Assembly: GCA_029706075.1 (NCBI GenBank)
Contig: JAINUG010000007.1
Location: 9,487,501 to 9,551,500 of the forward strand
Length of the DNA stretch: 64,000 nucleotides
Reading direction: 5' to 3'
From: Aldrovandia affinis
Lineage: Eukaryota; Chordata; Actinopteri; Notacanthiformes; Halosauridae
A program made the translations under genes and the position numbers. The notes below the pieces were generated by a model. That model did no database searches. It saw only the letters and a list, made by a program, of their open reading frames with translations, and was not told where the DNA came from. Positions 49,711-60,949 of this stretch are shown in pieces (position 1 is the first letter of the stretch; each line of letters begins with the position of its first letter).

Positions 49711-50452
49711 AATTTTATACTAATACAATTGCTCAGAGAAAAATATTTTCTTTAATGAGTTATAATCTTTTTTTCCCCAAAAGATATGTGTCAGAATTAT
49801 TCACACCCCTGTCTTCAGTACTTTGTGCACCTTCCCCTCGCAAGAATGACACTACTGAGTAATCTTCTATAATATTTTGTGAGATTGGTGAACATATTGG
49901 GGGGATCTTTGACCATTCCTCCATACAGAATCTTTTGACATCCTTCAGATACTTTGATCCGCACTTGTGGACTACACTCTTCAATTCAAACCACAATTTT
50001 TTTATTGCCATCAAGTCTGGAGACTAAGACAGCCATTGTAAAATAGTAATTTTGTGGTCAGCTAACCATTTCTTGGTTGATTTTGAGGAATGCTTGGGAT
50101 CATTGTTTTTTGTTTCAGCTTCCTGGCAGAGAGAAGCAGGTTTTGCACAAAAATTTTTGACTTTAACAAGAGACCCAGGACCAGTAGATGCAAACAACCC
50201 CATAACATCATGAAAATCCACCACCCTATTTCACTTTAGGTGTATGTTCTTTTAAACATAAGCGCCTTTCTACACCACTGGTGTGTTTAGCATAAAAAAT
50301 ATATATTTTGTTCTCATCTGATCATAACACCCGGTTCCAAATTATGTTTCAATGTGTGAATAATTGTGACACATATATTTTTGGGGAAAAAATATGACTT
50401 GTTAAACAAAACAAAAAAATTCTGAGCAATTGTATTAGTATAATATATTTTT
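49711..50452 (-). mobile_element. Tc1/mariner relic with C-terminal transposase
   Basis: Inverted ends ATACTAATACAATTGCTCAG (left) and CTGAGCAATTGTATTAGTAT (right) enclose minus-strand coding remnants. These include NDPKHSSKSTKKWLADHKIT, IKKLWFELKSVV and the end NIIEDYSVVSFLRG. The N-terminal half is missing and the frames are broken. It is a different Tc1 family from copies 1 and 2. Confidence 0.75.
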
Positions 50453-50459
50453 CACATTT

Positions 50460-51092
50460 ATTTGAACAGTATAGATCATTACCGTGCTTATTTTATACAG
50501 CCTTTTTTGCTCATCTTTATCAATAGTTGAATAATCTTGGAGTTCACTGTAGATACAGGGCCACATAGCCCAGGACCGTATGGTACAGTTCTCCTTAGGT
50601 CTCCCATCCCACTGTCCTACGAGGAGGTCAACTTCCCTCCTTAAGCCCATGAGGCCCTGAAAACTAACAGCCCATTATGGTCAAGGTTGACTATCTAGCT
50701 ATGCAGGCTAGTTTACTAGAACTAACTAACAACTAATTCTGATAATAAAATACATTTTGGGAATAGCTAAATCATTGTATTTGTTCCTAGCATAACTTGA
50801 ACAACATAGCTAGCTAGCAAGTATCCAGTATGGCAGTAGTACATTGATAAAAACAAGTATCCACATCTAAGAAAGGAAATATGCTGAGGAAAGTGAAATA
50901 CGTTTTTTGAACGACAGCTGTACTTCTTTATATGATTTTTTTTCTTTTCTAAGGTTTCCTCATTCCAGACGATTTTTAGAATTACAGTAAGTCGCCCACC
51001 TGGGTCATGTTTCAGGGAGTATAATGAAGATGCCGCCCATGGACTAGCTCTATTAAATCACCAGCTGGTCTAAGCGGTGAGATTAGAGCACC
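50460..51092. promoter_or_regulatory. Upstream region of the ZP gene
   Basis: The start codon at 51093 sits in CACCATGC, a good initiation context. No clear TATA box is seen; TATAAT at about 51020 is a weak candidate. The 5' UTR is probably short. Confidence 0.3.
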
Positions 51093-54000
51093 ATGCCTCC
51101 CTGCACGATCCTGCTGCTCCTGCTCTTGGGCTCAGGTGCCCTGGCCTCCCACTTCTATGGGGGGACCATGACCTTCACTCCGAAAGGAAGGAACCCAGAT
51201 GGATCATTCAGGGTAAGAGCTGTGTTATTTGAGCCTTTTTAGCATAACATAAATAATGTTAACTCTAAAAAGGCCAATAAAAAAAAAGGTCTAGTAAGTC
51301 ACTCTCCAATTATACTGCACTACATCAAATCAAAATACATGGGATAAGGTCATGTTTCTGGTAGTTCCTTCTGTGGTGCTTTGTACTATATATACAAATG
51401 TATAATGCATAATGGGTTTGATGCCATGCTCAAGAGATGCTCAAGATTAAAATAGTTTGTCATTGTTTAATTCCATAAAATTTGAATTAGAGGGATTGTT
51501 TTATTTTCACAATGCCCATGGTGTAATAATAATCAGGGATTTTCTGTAAAACAAGCTAAAATGAGAACAGCATTTAATTGTTATGTCAATACAAAATTAT
51601 GGCTTGTTGGATGAAAAAAGTGATGAAAAGGGAAAGCTTGTACTCATTTGGCCAAGCTTGTTTGGTACTTTTGGAATGGCCCTTAACTACAACTTCATCC
51701 AACGCTCAAACAAAGGCTGTTCTGGCAGCTCACAAAACACAATGAAGATCATGTGTTTTTTGCTTGCTAAATCTGACTGGACTAATTCAATCATTTATTC
51801 CTTCACCAGAAACTCTGGTAGGTTTTTAGTTGTAAGGTTGGATAAAACATATTTAAATATCTTTACATTCATAATGAATGAGAAATAATAATGTATTTGC
51901 ACATTAATATTTAATTACAGGTTGACTTCCGCTACAAGGAAACATATCATGTCTGCTATCACTGGAACTCCTGGAACTGTCACAGTGGGAATTGTGGGAA
52001 CTCTAATCGATTTGAAATAGGTTCTGTTGATCACAGCCCTACTGGGGGCAGTTGGTGTCAGTCTGAGGGATTCATGACCAGAAATATTCCAAATAACAAG
52101 CCTTTTGAAATGCGGTAAGTTTTTCAGGCTCAAAGGGGGAAAAATCAAATTGAATATACCAGAATACTTGCTTTAACCTTTTATCTCCAAGCATTTAAGA
52201 AGGCTATTTTTATATGTTTTGCACTACCCTTAAATAAAGCCTTATAACTTTGTAGTAATGCACTGACATGATTGATGGCTGGATTTGGAGGGAATATGTG
52301 TACCATCAGGATTCAAGTTCCAAACATTCATGGTATACACATAATTTACAAAAACTGTAAAAGCAACTACATTGCTTTATACTGTACTTCGTGTACTTTT
52401 CACTTTTATGTATTCCACATCTTCCAGGGAGTAAATTATTGTACAAACATCACCCCCAACATGTATACCACTGGTGCAACAAATTTGGTGGATATATTTC
52501 AATTAAAATTCTACAAATTATTTATTTCCATCTGGCCCTCTTTAAGAGAAGAATATGACCCTTTCATCCTTCCTCCAGCCACAAGGATGTGTCTCAGCTC
52601 TTATTAACAACAGAGGGGGCCAATAGAAACCCTTACCCAATCCTCGCAAAGGGATTTTCTAACTTCAGAGGTCTGTCAAACAGAGCTTCTCAAACAGGCT
52701 GCGTGGTCATCCACACATTTCAACCTATTGTGAACAACACCATTTTGAGCCCGATCAGCTCTTCCTCCAGCTCAGGACAGTAATAAGCGTAAAAGCCAAG
52801 CGTGACATTTTCTTGCAGTATGAAGGACATGTCAATGTACCAATCGTGTTTCACAAATACAGGGAGAAGGGTAAGTGTTTTGTACCTTTGTAGGTTCAAA
52901 ACAACAGCCTTTACACCTTCACAATAGGTTGAAATGTGTGGATGAGCATGCAACCTGTTTGAGAAGCTCTGTTTGACAGACCTCTGAAGTGAGAAAATCC
53001 CTTGGGTTCCAATTGGGTTCCAATTGGCCCCCTCTGTATGAGGCGCCAATTCATTCAAAAGTGTGTCCAGGAAGTGGCACGGATGTGCATTGAGGAAGTT
53101 AAGTGGCGCAGGTGGGTGTCCAGGAGTAGCGTAAGTGGCGAGTTTGGTATTCAGGGTGTTAAGTGGTGGGGTTTGTACCCAGGGTGTTAAGTAGTGGGGG
53201 TGGGTATCCAGGGTGTTAAGTGGCAGGGTGAGTATCCAGGGAGTTAAGTGGCAGGGTTGGTATCCATGAGTAGTGTATGTGGCGGGGTGGGTATCCAGGA
53301 GTGGGGATTTAAGTGACGTGTCAGGTTTGAAACTTGGTCATGATGTTGCACATGTTCCCGTCAAATCCAGCCATCAATCATTTCTCTGCAGTGTACAGTA
53401 AGTTATAAGACTTTATTTAAGAGTGGTGTAAAACAGAAGAAAATAGCCTTTTTACGTGCTAGGGGACTCACTTAATGGTTTGTGTTTTGTTACTATGATA
53501 GGAAAACAGGGTGTTGCTGGATATATAATTCAATAAGTAATATGGGATCCTGGAGGCTTTTGACACATGTAGATCTTGGGATCAGGTCAGACACAGGGGA
53601 GCCCAACAGATCTCCAGTGACAACAATTCCACCTTTCATCCGGTAATGTCATAGTTTCTCATAAACAGTTGTGTATTACATCTTCATTGATAAGAACATG
53701 AACTCTGGATCCATTCTGACTCTGTTCTTCCTGCCCCCTCTGCCCCCAAAATAAAACAAATAATAAAAACTAAAGTAACACATATAATGTATAATACATT
53801 ATTTCCACTATGGCTGATTGTGACCACTGATTTTCCTTTTGTAGGGTTCCCCAGAACTGTCAAAGAAGATATAATCTGATGGCTCATGACCCTGATAAGG
53901 ATCAAGTTAGATGCAGATATGGGTCAGCCTTTGGCACAGAGTGCAATTATTGCACCCAGCATTCAGGTTTCCACCTGGATCAAGTAAGAATCTAACAGAC

Positions 54001-57000
54001 ATACACAATATAGACAAATAAAAAGAATAGTTCCAAATTGCTCCAATAATTCCAATGCTACAGACTGTTTACTCAGTACAGGTCTTTAACTTGACGTCAT
54101 GCTATTGTTTAACCATTGTAATGCACATGAACAATTACAGAGGCTTGAGACTTACTGGAAATTACAGAGAACATTACTATAATCTTAGATAAAACATTAC
54201 TGATTCATCAATGTATTCTTTTCAAGAAGAAAGTTGAGGTCATGGAATTCAAGGGTGCTGTATATTAACTTAGAGTTAATAAAGAAATATGCAATTCTGT
54301 CCTTTCCTATGTAATTACAGAAAATGATATCAAAACCAGACATGGTCTTTAAATAGACAAAATCTGAAGGCACACGCCTACATCCAGCAATTATTTTATA
54401 TCACCTGATCCTTCCTGAAAATGCAATGTATTTCCTTTACCAGAATTCCTGCACATTAACATACAGGAACACCTTGAGCCTGCAAGCTCATGCCTTCGAG
54501 CTTGTCCTGGAGGATTACCCCAAACAACACATCACTCTGTCTTACACTGATGGCACATTTTCCAATAAGTCTCCACTATTTGAAAGAAGACGCAAACGGT
54601 CCTGGTGGGGGATGACTTCAAACCCCCCAACAACTAGTTTCCCCACAATCACTACACAACCTCAGTGGTGGAACCAGCCAAACACTACACCTTCGCCACA
54701 CTGGTGGAACCAACCAAACACTACACCTTCCCCTTGGTGGTGGAATCAACCCTACACTACACCATCCCCTTGGTGGTGGAACCAGCCAAACACCACACCT
54801 TCACCCCAACGGGGCAACCAATCCTACACTACACCTTCCCCCCAATGGAGCAACCAACCCAAAACTACACCTTTCCCATGGTGGTGGAACCAACCCTACA
54901 CTACACCTTCCCCCCAATGGGGCAACCAACCCAAAATTACACCATCCCATTGGCGGTGGAACCAACCCAAAACTACACCTTCTCCTCAATGGGGCAACCA
55001 ACCCAACACTATACCTTTCCCTTGGTGGTGGAACCAACCCAACACTACACCTTCCCCCCAATGGGGCAACCAACCCAAAACTACACCTTCTCCTCAATGG
55101 GGCAACCAACCCAACACTATACCTTTCCCTTGGTGGTGGAATCAACCCAACACGACACCTTCCCCCCAATGGGGCAACCAACCCAAGACTACACCTTTCC
55201 CATGGTGGTGGAACCAACCCTACACTACACCTTCCCCCAAATGGGGCAACCAACCCTACACTACACCATCCCCTCTCTGGTGGAACCAACCTAAAACTAC
55301 ACCTTCCCCTTGGTGGTGGAACCAACCCAACACTACACCTTCCCCCCAATGGGGCAACCAACCCTACACTACACCTTCCCCTTGGTGGTGGAACCAGCCT
55401 AAAACTACACCTTTCCCATGGTGGTGGTACACTTCACCTTCTAATAGCCAGTGGCAGAATACAGTGGCACATACCACTACTGGACATGTCTACAATCCAT
55501 GGTGGTGGTGGCAGGCAACCACAGCAAAAGCCACAACCACTGCACCTTCAAAAATTCTGCAGGGCCAGCAGTCCACAACAACCATCCCTGCCCCTACAAC
55601 TCACTCCAATGGTCCTTATACTGGTCCATTGAGCAAAATCCCTCTGCAATTTTCAATCCAAGGTAAGTTTCATATATAATTTAATTGATCTATGATCATT
55701 CTAAGACTCAAGGAAACTGTAAAAGCAAAACACCCCACCTTTGAATTTCAGTTGATCCAGCAGTGTCTTCCTGTACTGAGGGACACATTTTGCCCCAGTT
55801 TCTGTCCCCAACTCCAGCCAACGGAAAATTCTTCAACCCCTCCGTAAATCAGGAATTGGAAATCAGGCTGAAAGCTACAGCTACACAATCATCGTAAGGC
55901 AGCAGTTCTGTTGCACTCATCAGCAGCAATTACATTCACAGTAGAATTATGATCAATATAATATGGATATAAAATGTATGAAAGTAATAGGGTAGCTATC
56001 AAAACTCCCGTATTACAATACGTTATTTAATGACTGTATTGCTTCAATATTTAAACTCTTTGGATGAAAAATTGTACAGCAGATGTATTGCTTTTTCAAA
56101 TACGTATGATAATGCCAACATGTCTGAATTATGATTTTTGATTGTGTCTTCTTAAAGTGTAAATAACTTCATTATCAGTGGACCTCTGAATATCACCAAA
56201 TACAATACTTTCAATGGAGCAGTTGCAGAATCTCTAATAAGGTGGACACCAACTGAAAATGACTTTGGTGATCATCTTCCCATTTGCTTTATTGCAGAGA
56301 GTGTATCTGGGTATGTTTTTAATGAAAAACTTGTTGATCAATCCACTTTGAAATGTATTGAAAATGAAACCATGTGGAATCATCTTTGATCCACAGAATT
56401 ATTATATATTCTTAAAGGTCCTGAACAGTCACAATTATGTTTTCCATCAAATAGGATAAAGTTTGGTTCAAACCAGATCAATGAAAACTTGAAAAGTGAC
56501 CAATACGCCTATAAAGCTGGGTCAGGCTCCTGTAAAAAAGAAATCTGGTGCACCAATCCTATTGGCTGACATGGGATTATTTGTGACATCAAAAAACCCA
56601 GCTCATTTTAATACACCAATGACAGCTTACCAAAAATCACCACCTGTACACTTCACTTCACAGAGGAGGCACGTTCTTACACATTTTACCAAAAAAATAA
56701 AAAAGAAGGGTTGGCATACTCTCACATCTTCTATTTCAAAAACATAGGAGTCATTGAGGACATAGGTCAATAGGCATGTAAAATAAGGAGAGCGTAAATA
56801 TTAGCTCACCGCCCACTCAGCATGGCTTACAGCCTTGCTCATAGTCAGAGATGACAAATAAGGCATACATCTCTAATTCAGAAAATGTTATTTGGGAAAA
56901 AGTATTCCCATTTACATGTGAAATACAATGACTGTGCAGGACCTTTAATTTTCAATGTGATCAACAGTAATGTAATACTTGTAAATGCCATATATTGTCT

Positions 57001-59054
57001 CATGATCATGTCTAATATTTCAGGTCCAGAGTATATCATTCTGAAATGAGATGTGTCATTGTCATTGTTGGACACACATTTGGTAAGTATTTAAATGCAT
57101 ATCCATTGTTTAGTTCTTCATGTGTCCCCTAGCTTGTCATGCCAATTCAGTAATATCTGGAAATGTGAAAAAACACAATATGTGCATTAATACATGGTAA
57201 GATTCATTCCATTGTTAGTGTATGTCTCACCAATGATATTTTTCCCCTAAAATTAGTAGGTGAAGCTAATGTGGTGTGCACTGAAAAGACAATGACAGTG
57301 GAAGTGGAGAAGTCCTCAATCATTGGACTTCACGAAGACCACTTACGTCTCAATGATCCATCCTGCACCCTCACCTCCAACAGCACCCATGTTATTGCTG
57401 CCATGTCCCTCAACTCCTGCGGGACACAGCTGGAGGTGAGTCCCTCTCATCCACACACAGATTTGTGAATCAAGACCTGTGATGTTGCTGTAGAAACATA
57501 TTTTCTAACGTTTCCACATGTTGTTGCAGGAGGATGCCGACAACTTGATCTTCAAAAATGAAATTACATCATATGACAAAATCATTGATGTCATAACCAG
57601 GAAACACCATGTGGAGATTGGGTTCTCATGTGTGTACCCCAAAAAGGGCCGCGTGTCTCTGGAGTTCCGGGCACACAAGATACCCTACTTGTTCACGGAA
57701 AAAGGGTTTGGCAAGTTTACCTATGAGTTTGAGTTTTTCTACAGTTATCTGTTCAACACAATGGTGGACTTCAGAACCTACCCGATAGAAGTGGAACTGA
57801 AGGACATGATCTACCTGGAAATCAAAGCCACTTCCTCTTTCCCCAACACTGTGCTCTTTGTGGAGTCCTGCAGAGCGACCCCGGTTGATGACCCTGACTA
57901 CCACATTTTCTATAGCATACTTGAGAATGGGTAAGCTAACTAGGACAGTACAGGGAAAGCAAAAATTAACCTTAATGAGGGGGAGGGGGGTCCAGGACCA
58001 TAAAATAATTTTGGTACACAATAATTAGCTCATGAGTGCAACCAAGAATTAGACAGAATTGGAGTGAAGCAAAAGTCAAAAGTCATTACACATGGAATTT
58101 TAAAACTGTAACCTAAAAGTGTGTGAGTTGAAAGATGAACATTAATGTTAGGACGGTATAAAATAAAATGCTTTTAGAAAGATTTTTTTTGCCAAGAAAA
58201 GATCTGCAAATGTAGCTGTTTTGTTTCTCCAGCTGCACGCTGGATGATACAGCGGTGGTCTATTTAAATAACCAATCACAATACAGATTCGGTATGGAGG
58301 CTTTCAAATTCATTGGACAACACAACGAGGTAATTACTAATATGATATTCAGCTGTGCTATGTTTTGTATATTTAGATATTGTCTGGTCTTTGGATTTAA
58401 AGCTCTTTTCACCTGTGATTAATTCTAGGTGTACATCAGCTGCTCAGTCATCTTGTGTATAGCAGGGGACCCCTCCACCAGGTGCACTCAGGGCTGCATC
58501 AATGCAACTGCCTCCCCTGCTGTGCATCACCACCACAAGAGAGCAGCCATCACAGAGACTTCCAAACACTACATTTCCCAAGGGCCTTTGCGTCTAAAAT
58601 TTCCTACAGACAACACAGGTACTGTAGCCTGTGCCAATGAAGTGATTTTTAAATAATCTGGATGGCTCATCCAATTCACGACACCAGCTATACTGGGTGA
58701 TCCATAGAGATCAGTGAATTTGTGTGTCAATGTGCACATTATATCCCCAAGCATGACCCCTGAAAGAAGTGTGTGACGAAGATATATATACATATGATAA
58801 TGAATACCACTGCCGTACATGGTTATTTATTTGCTTATCTGGATGAAGGTGGATTTAATTGAAATATTCTCAAATGAATGTTCATTCCTGTATTTTTGAC
58901 TTCCTTTACAGTTTCCAATGTGGGCTTGAACATGAACCTAGTTTTCATCGCTGGAACTATCATGTTCGCAGTTACCATGGTGTGTGGAGTAGTGATTTAT
59001 AGAGCAAAGAGGTCAAAGATCAAATATCAAGCACTTCCATCCACTGACTTCTGA
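51093..59054 (+). CDS. ZP-domain membrane protein with Trp-rich repeats
   Basis: Thirteen exons read through in frame: 51093-51212, 51921-52114, 53502-53642, 53845-53983, 54444-55662, 55752-55893, 56158-56310, 57024-57082, 57257-57435, 57530-57930, 58233-58329, 58429-58618 and 58912-59054 (1,058 aa). Order: signal peptide (1-18, cut after ALA); conserved N-terminal region starting SHFYGGTMTFTPKGRNPDG; furin-type RRRKR at 246-250; 21 repeats of 12 residues (273-524); a linker region including SGPLNITKYN; a ZP domain from about residue 727 with four ZP-N and six ZP-C cysteines; KR before the membrane span (about 1021-1041); a 17-residue tail. ZP domains polymerise extracellular proteins into filaments. 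Similar proteins of unknown function occur as multigene families in fish; I recognise the family but no gene name. The repeat is unusual. Confidence 0.9.
52612..53036. repeat. Inverted repeat in intron 2 of the ZP gene
   Basis: Arms 52612-52733 and 52918-53036 are complementary at roughly 80% (for example ACAGAGCTTCTCAAACAG with CTGTTTGAGAAGCTCTGT). The 185-base centre between them can be read as SVKAKRDIFLQYEGHVNVPI between an AG and a GTAAGT, but it does not fit the family protein and is left out of the gene model. Confidence 0.75.
53090..53325. repeat. About 28-bp minisatellite in intron 2 of the ZP gene
   Basis: Roughly seven imperfect copies of a GTTAAGTGGCAGGGTGGGTA-TCCAGG unit lie here. 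They immediately follow the inverted repeat. Confidence 0.75.
54444..55662 (+). CDS. Large exon with furin site and 12-residue repeats
   Basis: This is the fifth exon of the ZP gene (1,219 bases, phase 0 to 1). It first completes the N-terminal region (NSCTLTYRNT..., LEDYPKQHITLSYTDG). Next comes the basic cluster RRRKR before SWWG (54585-54599), a good furin recognition site. From 54666 to 55421 there are 21 units of 36 bases with consensus WWNQPNTTPSPW. Trp-Gly replaces Trp-Trp in many units. Units with NTT create N-glycosylation sequons, though a following Pro may weaken their use. The Thr/Ser/Pro content suggests O-glycosylation. After the repeats come a WWWW run, more Thr-rich sequence and PLSKIPLQFSIQ, which rejoins the conserved family sequence. 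Confidence 0.9.
54666..55421. repeat. 36-bp coding minisatellite, 21 units
   Basis: Twenty-one tandem 36-base units lie in frame in the ZP gene. Higher-order pairing is visible, since WWNQP-type and WGNQP-type units tend to alternate. Blocks such as units 10-12 and 13-15 are nearly identical, a sign of unequal exchange or slippage. Because the period is a multiple of three and stop codons are absent, at least three reading frames stay open across the array; only the one joined to the flanking exons is taken as real. Confidence 0.95.
57257..58618 (+). CDS. ZP-N and ZP-C exons
   Basis: Four exons (57257-57435, 57530-57930, 58233-58329, 58429-58618) encode the ZP module. ZP-N cysteines occur in VVC, DPSC, NSC and GFSC; ZP-C cysteines in ESC, NGC, YISC, ILC, TRC and GC. 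This gives the ten-cysteine pattern of uromodulin-like and ZP1/ZP2-like domains. The segment ends with HHHHKR, a possible cleavage site that would release the ectodomain before polymerisation, as in other ZP proteins. The dibasic site is weaker than a full furin motif. Confidence 0.9.
58912..59054 (+). CDS. Membrane span and cytoplasmic tail exon
   Basis: The final exon of the ZP gene encodes a hydrophobic stretch (LVFIAGTIMFAVTMVCGVVI) followed by the basic stop-transfer sequence YRAKRSKIKY and the end LPSTDF. TGA is at 59052-59054. The layout predicts a type I single-pass protein with a short tail. Confidence 0.9.
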
Positions 59055-60599
59055 AGCAATGATCTGTGCCCTTGTACACAGAAAAATGACAAACACATCA
59101 TAATCGATCACATTTATGCAATATTTGTCTTTTTTTATTAATTATAAATTACGTTCTTTTCATGCTCTGACTTTGTAAAATCTCTTCCTGGTTGTGGTGA
59201 ATTATGGGAAATATTGATTAATTATTATTCAGGAATGTAGTTGTGTCATTATTTTTATGTTCACATTTAACAAGCTTGTTAATCACCACCTTCAATAATC
59301 TTACTGCAACAATTTGTATTAGCTTTTTGATTGAGACAATTAATAAATATTGTCATGGCACAAGACAATTACCTTGATGACTGGTTTATTGCTGATATAA
59401 AAGTAATGGAGTGTAGTATATATTTACATGCTTTAATTTTCCATCACTATTTGCCATGTTGATGGTACTAGCTGACAATTTGCTAGTTTTGTCAATAATC
59501 TGTTTAGTTTCTGCTTATGATTGAACTGGCAGGAATGCCATGTGCCTTGTATATCCAGAATATTGCATCAGCACAAATAAATGGTGGTTCAGTCATAATC
59601 CATGGCTTATGATTTCTCCATATAGCACACAGTCCGAGAAATTCACATGAGAATGTAGAACAGTCAGCCATGAAATCTCAAATATAGTACTCCATGTACT
59701 CTAGGGGGCACTGTTTCCTAAAGAAACAAAAGAGCATCAAGAGTTACCACAACTTAACAATGGAGCCTGATATACCCTATTTGGATTTCAAGTGTGAATT
59801 CCATGGAAAAGGGCCTGGTTTTATTACCACATGAACACAGACTTAAATAAGACTCTCTGGGTTAAACTGGGTTAAAATAAAAGTTCCAATAATGCAAAGC
59901 TAGAGAATTCAAGATTCCCCTTTATCATATGTATATCAGGAAGGTACAGGGCACGAGACAACATTCTGTGTTATTTAATGTTGACAAATACCTCAATCAG
60001 TATGGCAATACTTCCCACCACCCAAACACCATTTATTCACTCAAAACTCACAGCAAAAAGACATTGCAGAGGGAGAAATCAAGGATGGTGCAAGTTAACA
60101 TTTGGGAATACACTTTTTGTATGACAAGCTTTAAACCAGCCCTGTAGCATAAGCAGATGTCAAAATTGCAGAGAAAATGAAATTGACTACACAGAACTGT
60201 AACATCAGAGTGCATGCAATGTGAGATAAATATGCAGCAGTATGGCTGTACCCACAGTTAAAGGTCTCTTCGTGGACTAATATTGCCCCCATTCTGTTCA
60301 ACAGCATCTTTGAAATGTCCAAATAAAACATTTTGTTGGTAGGTCTATAAATCATAACATGTTATTTATTTCTTCCAAATTACGTGCAAGAGGAGTAGTC
60401 TGTTCATGAGTTAATCATGTTCGTCACATTTGTGGGTAGATTCGGCTCCTGTGGGCTGACTCCGGAGAAACTTTACATTTTTGCATTAATATCCGAGGTA
60501 GGATTACGATTGAGTAAAATGCATGTGGATATGCTGTTGAGGTCAGGGCTAGACTAGTACTCTTGACCTTGTTGGGGTCAGGTTTTGGACCCACAAAGA
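59055..60599. other. Intergenic region between the ZP gene and USP47
   Basis: This is 3' UTR of the ZP gene followed by AT-rich sequence. I recognise no further gene or element. Confidence 0.5.
59342..59347 (+). terminator. Candidate polyadenylation signal of the ZP gene
   Basis: AATAAA lies 288 bases after the stop codon and is the first clear signal in the 3' flank. A second AATAAA is near 59575. Use of either is inferred. Confidence 0.45.
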
Positions 60600-60854
60600 T
60601 GTTTGGGAAGTGACGTAGGGGCCGTCCCAAATCTCGCGAAATTGCGCGTCTGACATTTTTCCATTGATTTCTATTTGTGCCCTTGTGGGATTACAGAATA
60701 TAAACTATCTGCGATCACTGTAGTTACAAGTTTGAATTTGTTTTTGCCTTCACATTTTGGACTGAATAACACAAACAATGTTTGTGCACACTGTCTTAAA
60801 GCTTTGCTGTTGACATTCGAGCTCGGGTAGATGTCAGTTTAAACTGTTGCACAA
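60600..60854 (+). promoter_or_regulatory. usp47: CpG-rich promoter of the USP47 exon
   Basis: Upstream of the exon is a housekeeping-type promoter. It has a TCTCGCGA element at 60632-60639, a CRE-like TGACGTAG around 60611 and further CpGs, with no TATA box. TCTCGCGA is a known motif of TATA-less vertebrate promoters. The start site is probably between 60640 and 60800. Confidence 0.5.
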
Positions 60855-60902
60855 ATGGAAATGGTGCCTAGCAGTGAAGAAAACCAGCTTGCGCCCAAAG
60901 AG
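60855..60902 (+). CDS. usp47: First coding exon of USP47 (partial gene)
   Basis: ATG is followed by EMVPSSEENQLAPKE and then a perfect GAG|GTGAGA donor in phase 0. The human USP47 N-terminus, as I remember it, reads MVPGEENQLVPKE, so the match is close and Met3 corresponds to the human start. USP47 is a cytoplasmic ubiquitin-specific protease. In human it also lies on 11p15, the chromosome arm of FAR1, which supports the call. Only 16 residues are visible; the next exon lies beyond 64000. The short length is the main doubt. Confidence 0.62.
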
Positions 60903-60949
60903 GTGAGATGAACACAGAGACTGGGGGTTTGGGCAACGACAGGCTGTTA

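Noticed and set aside
52589-52783. Possible third exon of the ZP gene
   Set aside because: The true exon 3 at 53502-53642 restores the family's CCW and LLTHVDLG motifs with correct phase.
54665-55294. Second plus-strand frame (209 residues) across the repeat array
   Set aside because: It is the shifted reading of the same repeat and does not join the flanking conserved exons.
54801-55361. Long minus-strand open frame across the repeat array
   Set aside because: It is a by-product of the 36-base repeat with no stops. No splice sites or homology support it.
57181-57215. L2-like ATACATGGTAAGA stretch in a ZP gene intron
   Set aside because: It is only about 25 bases long and may be chance.
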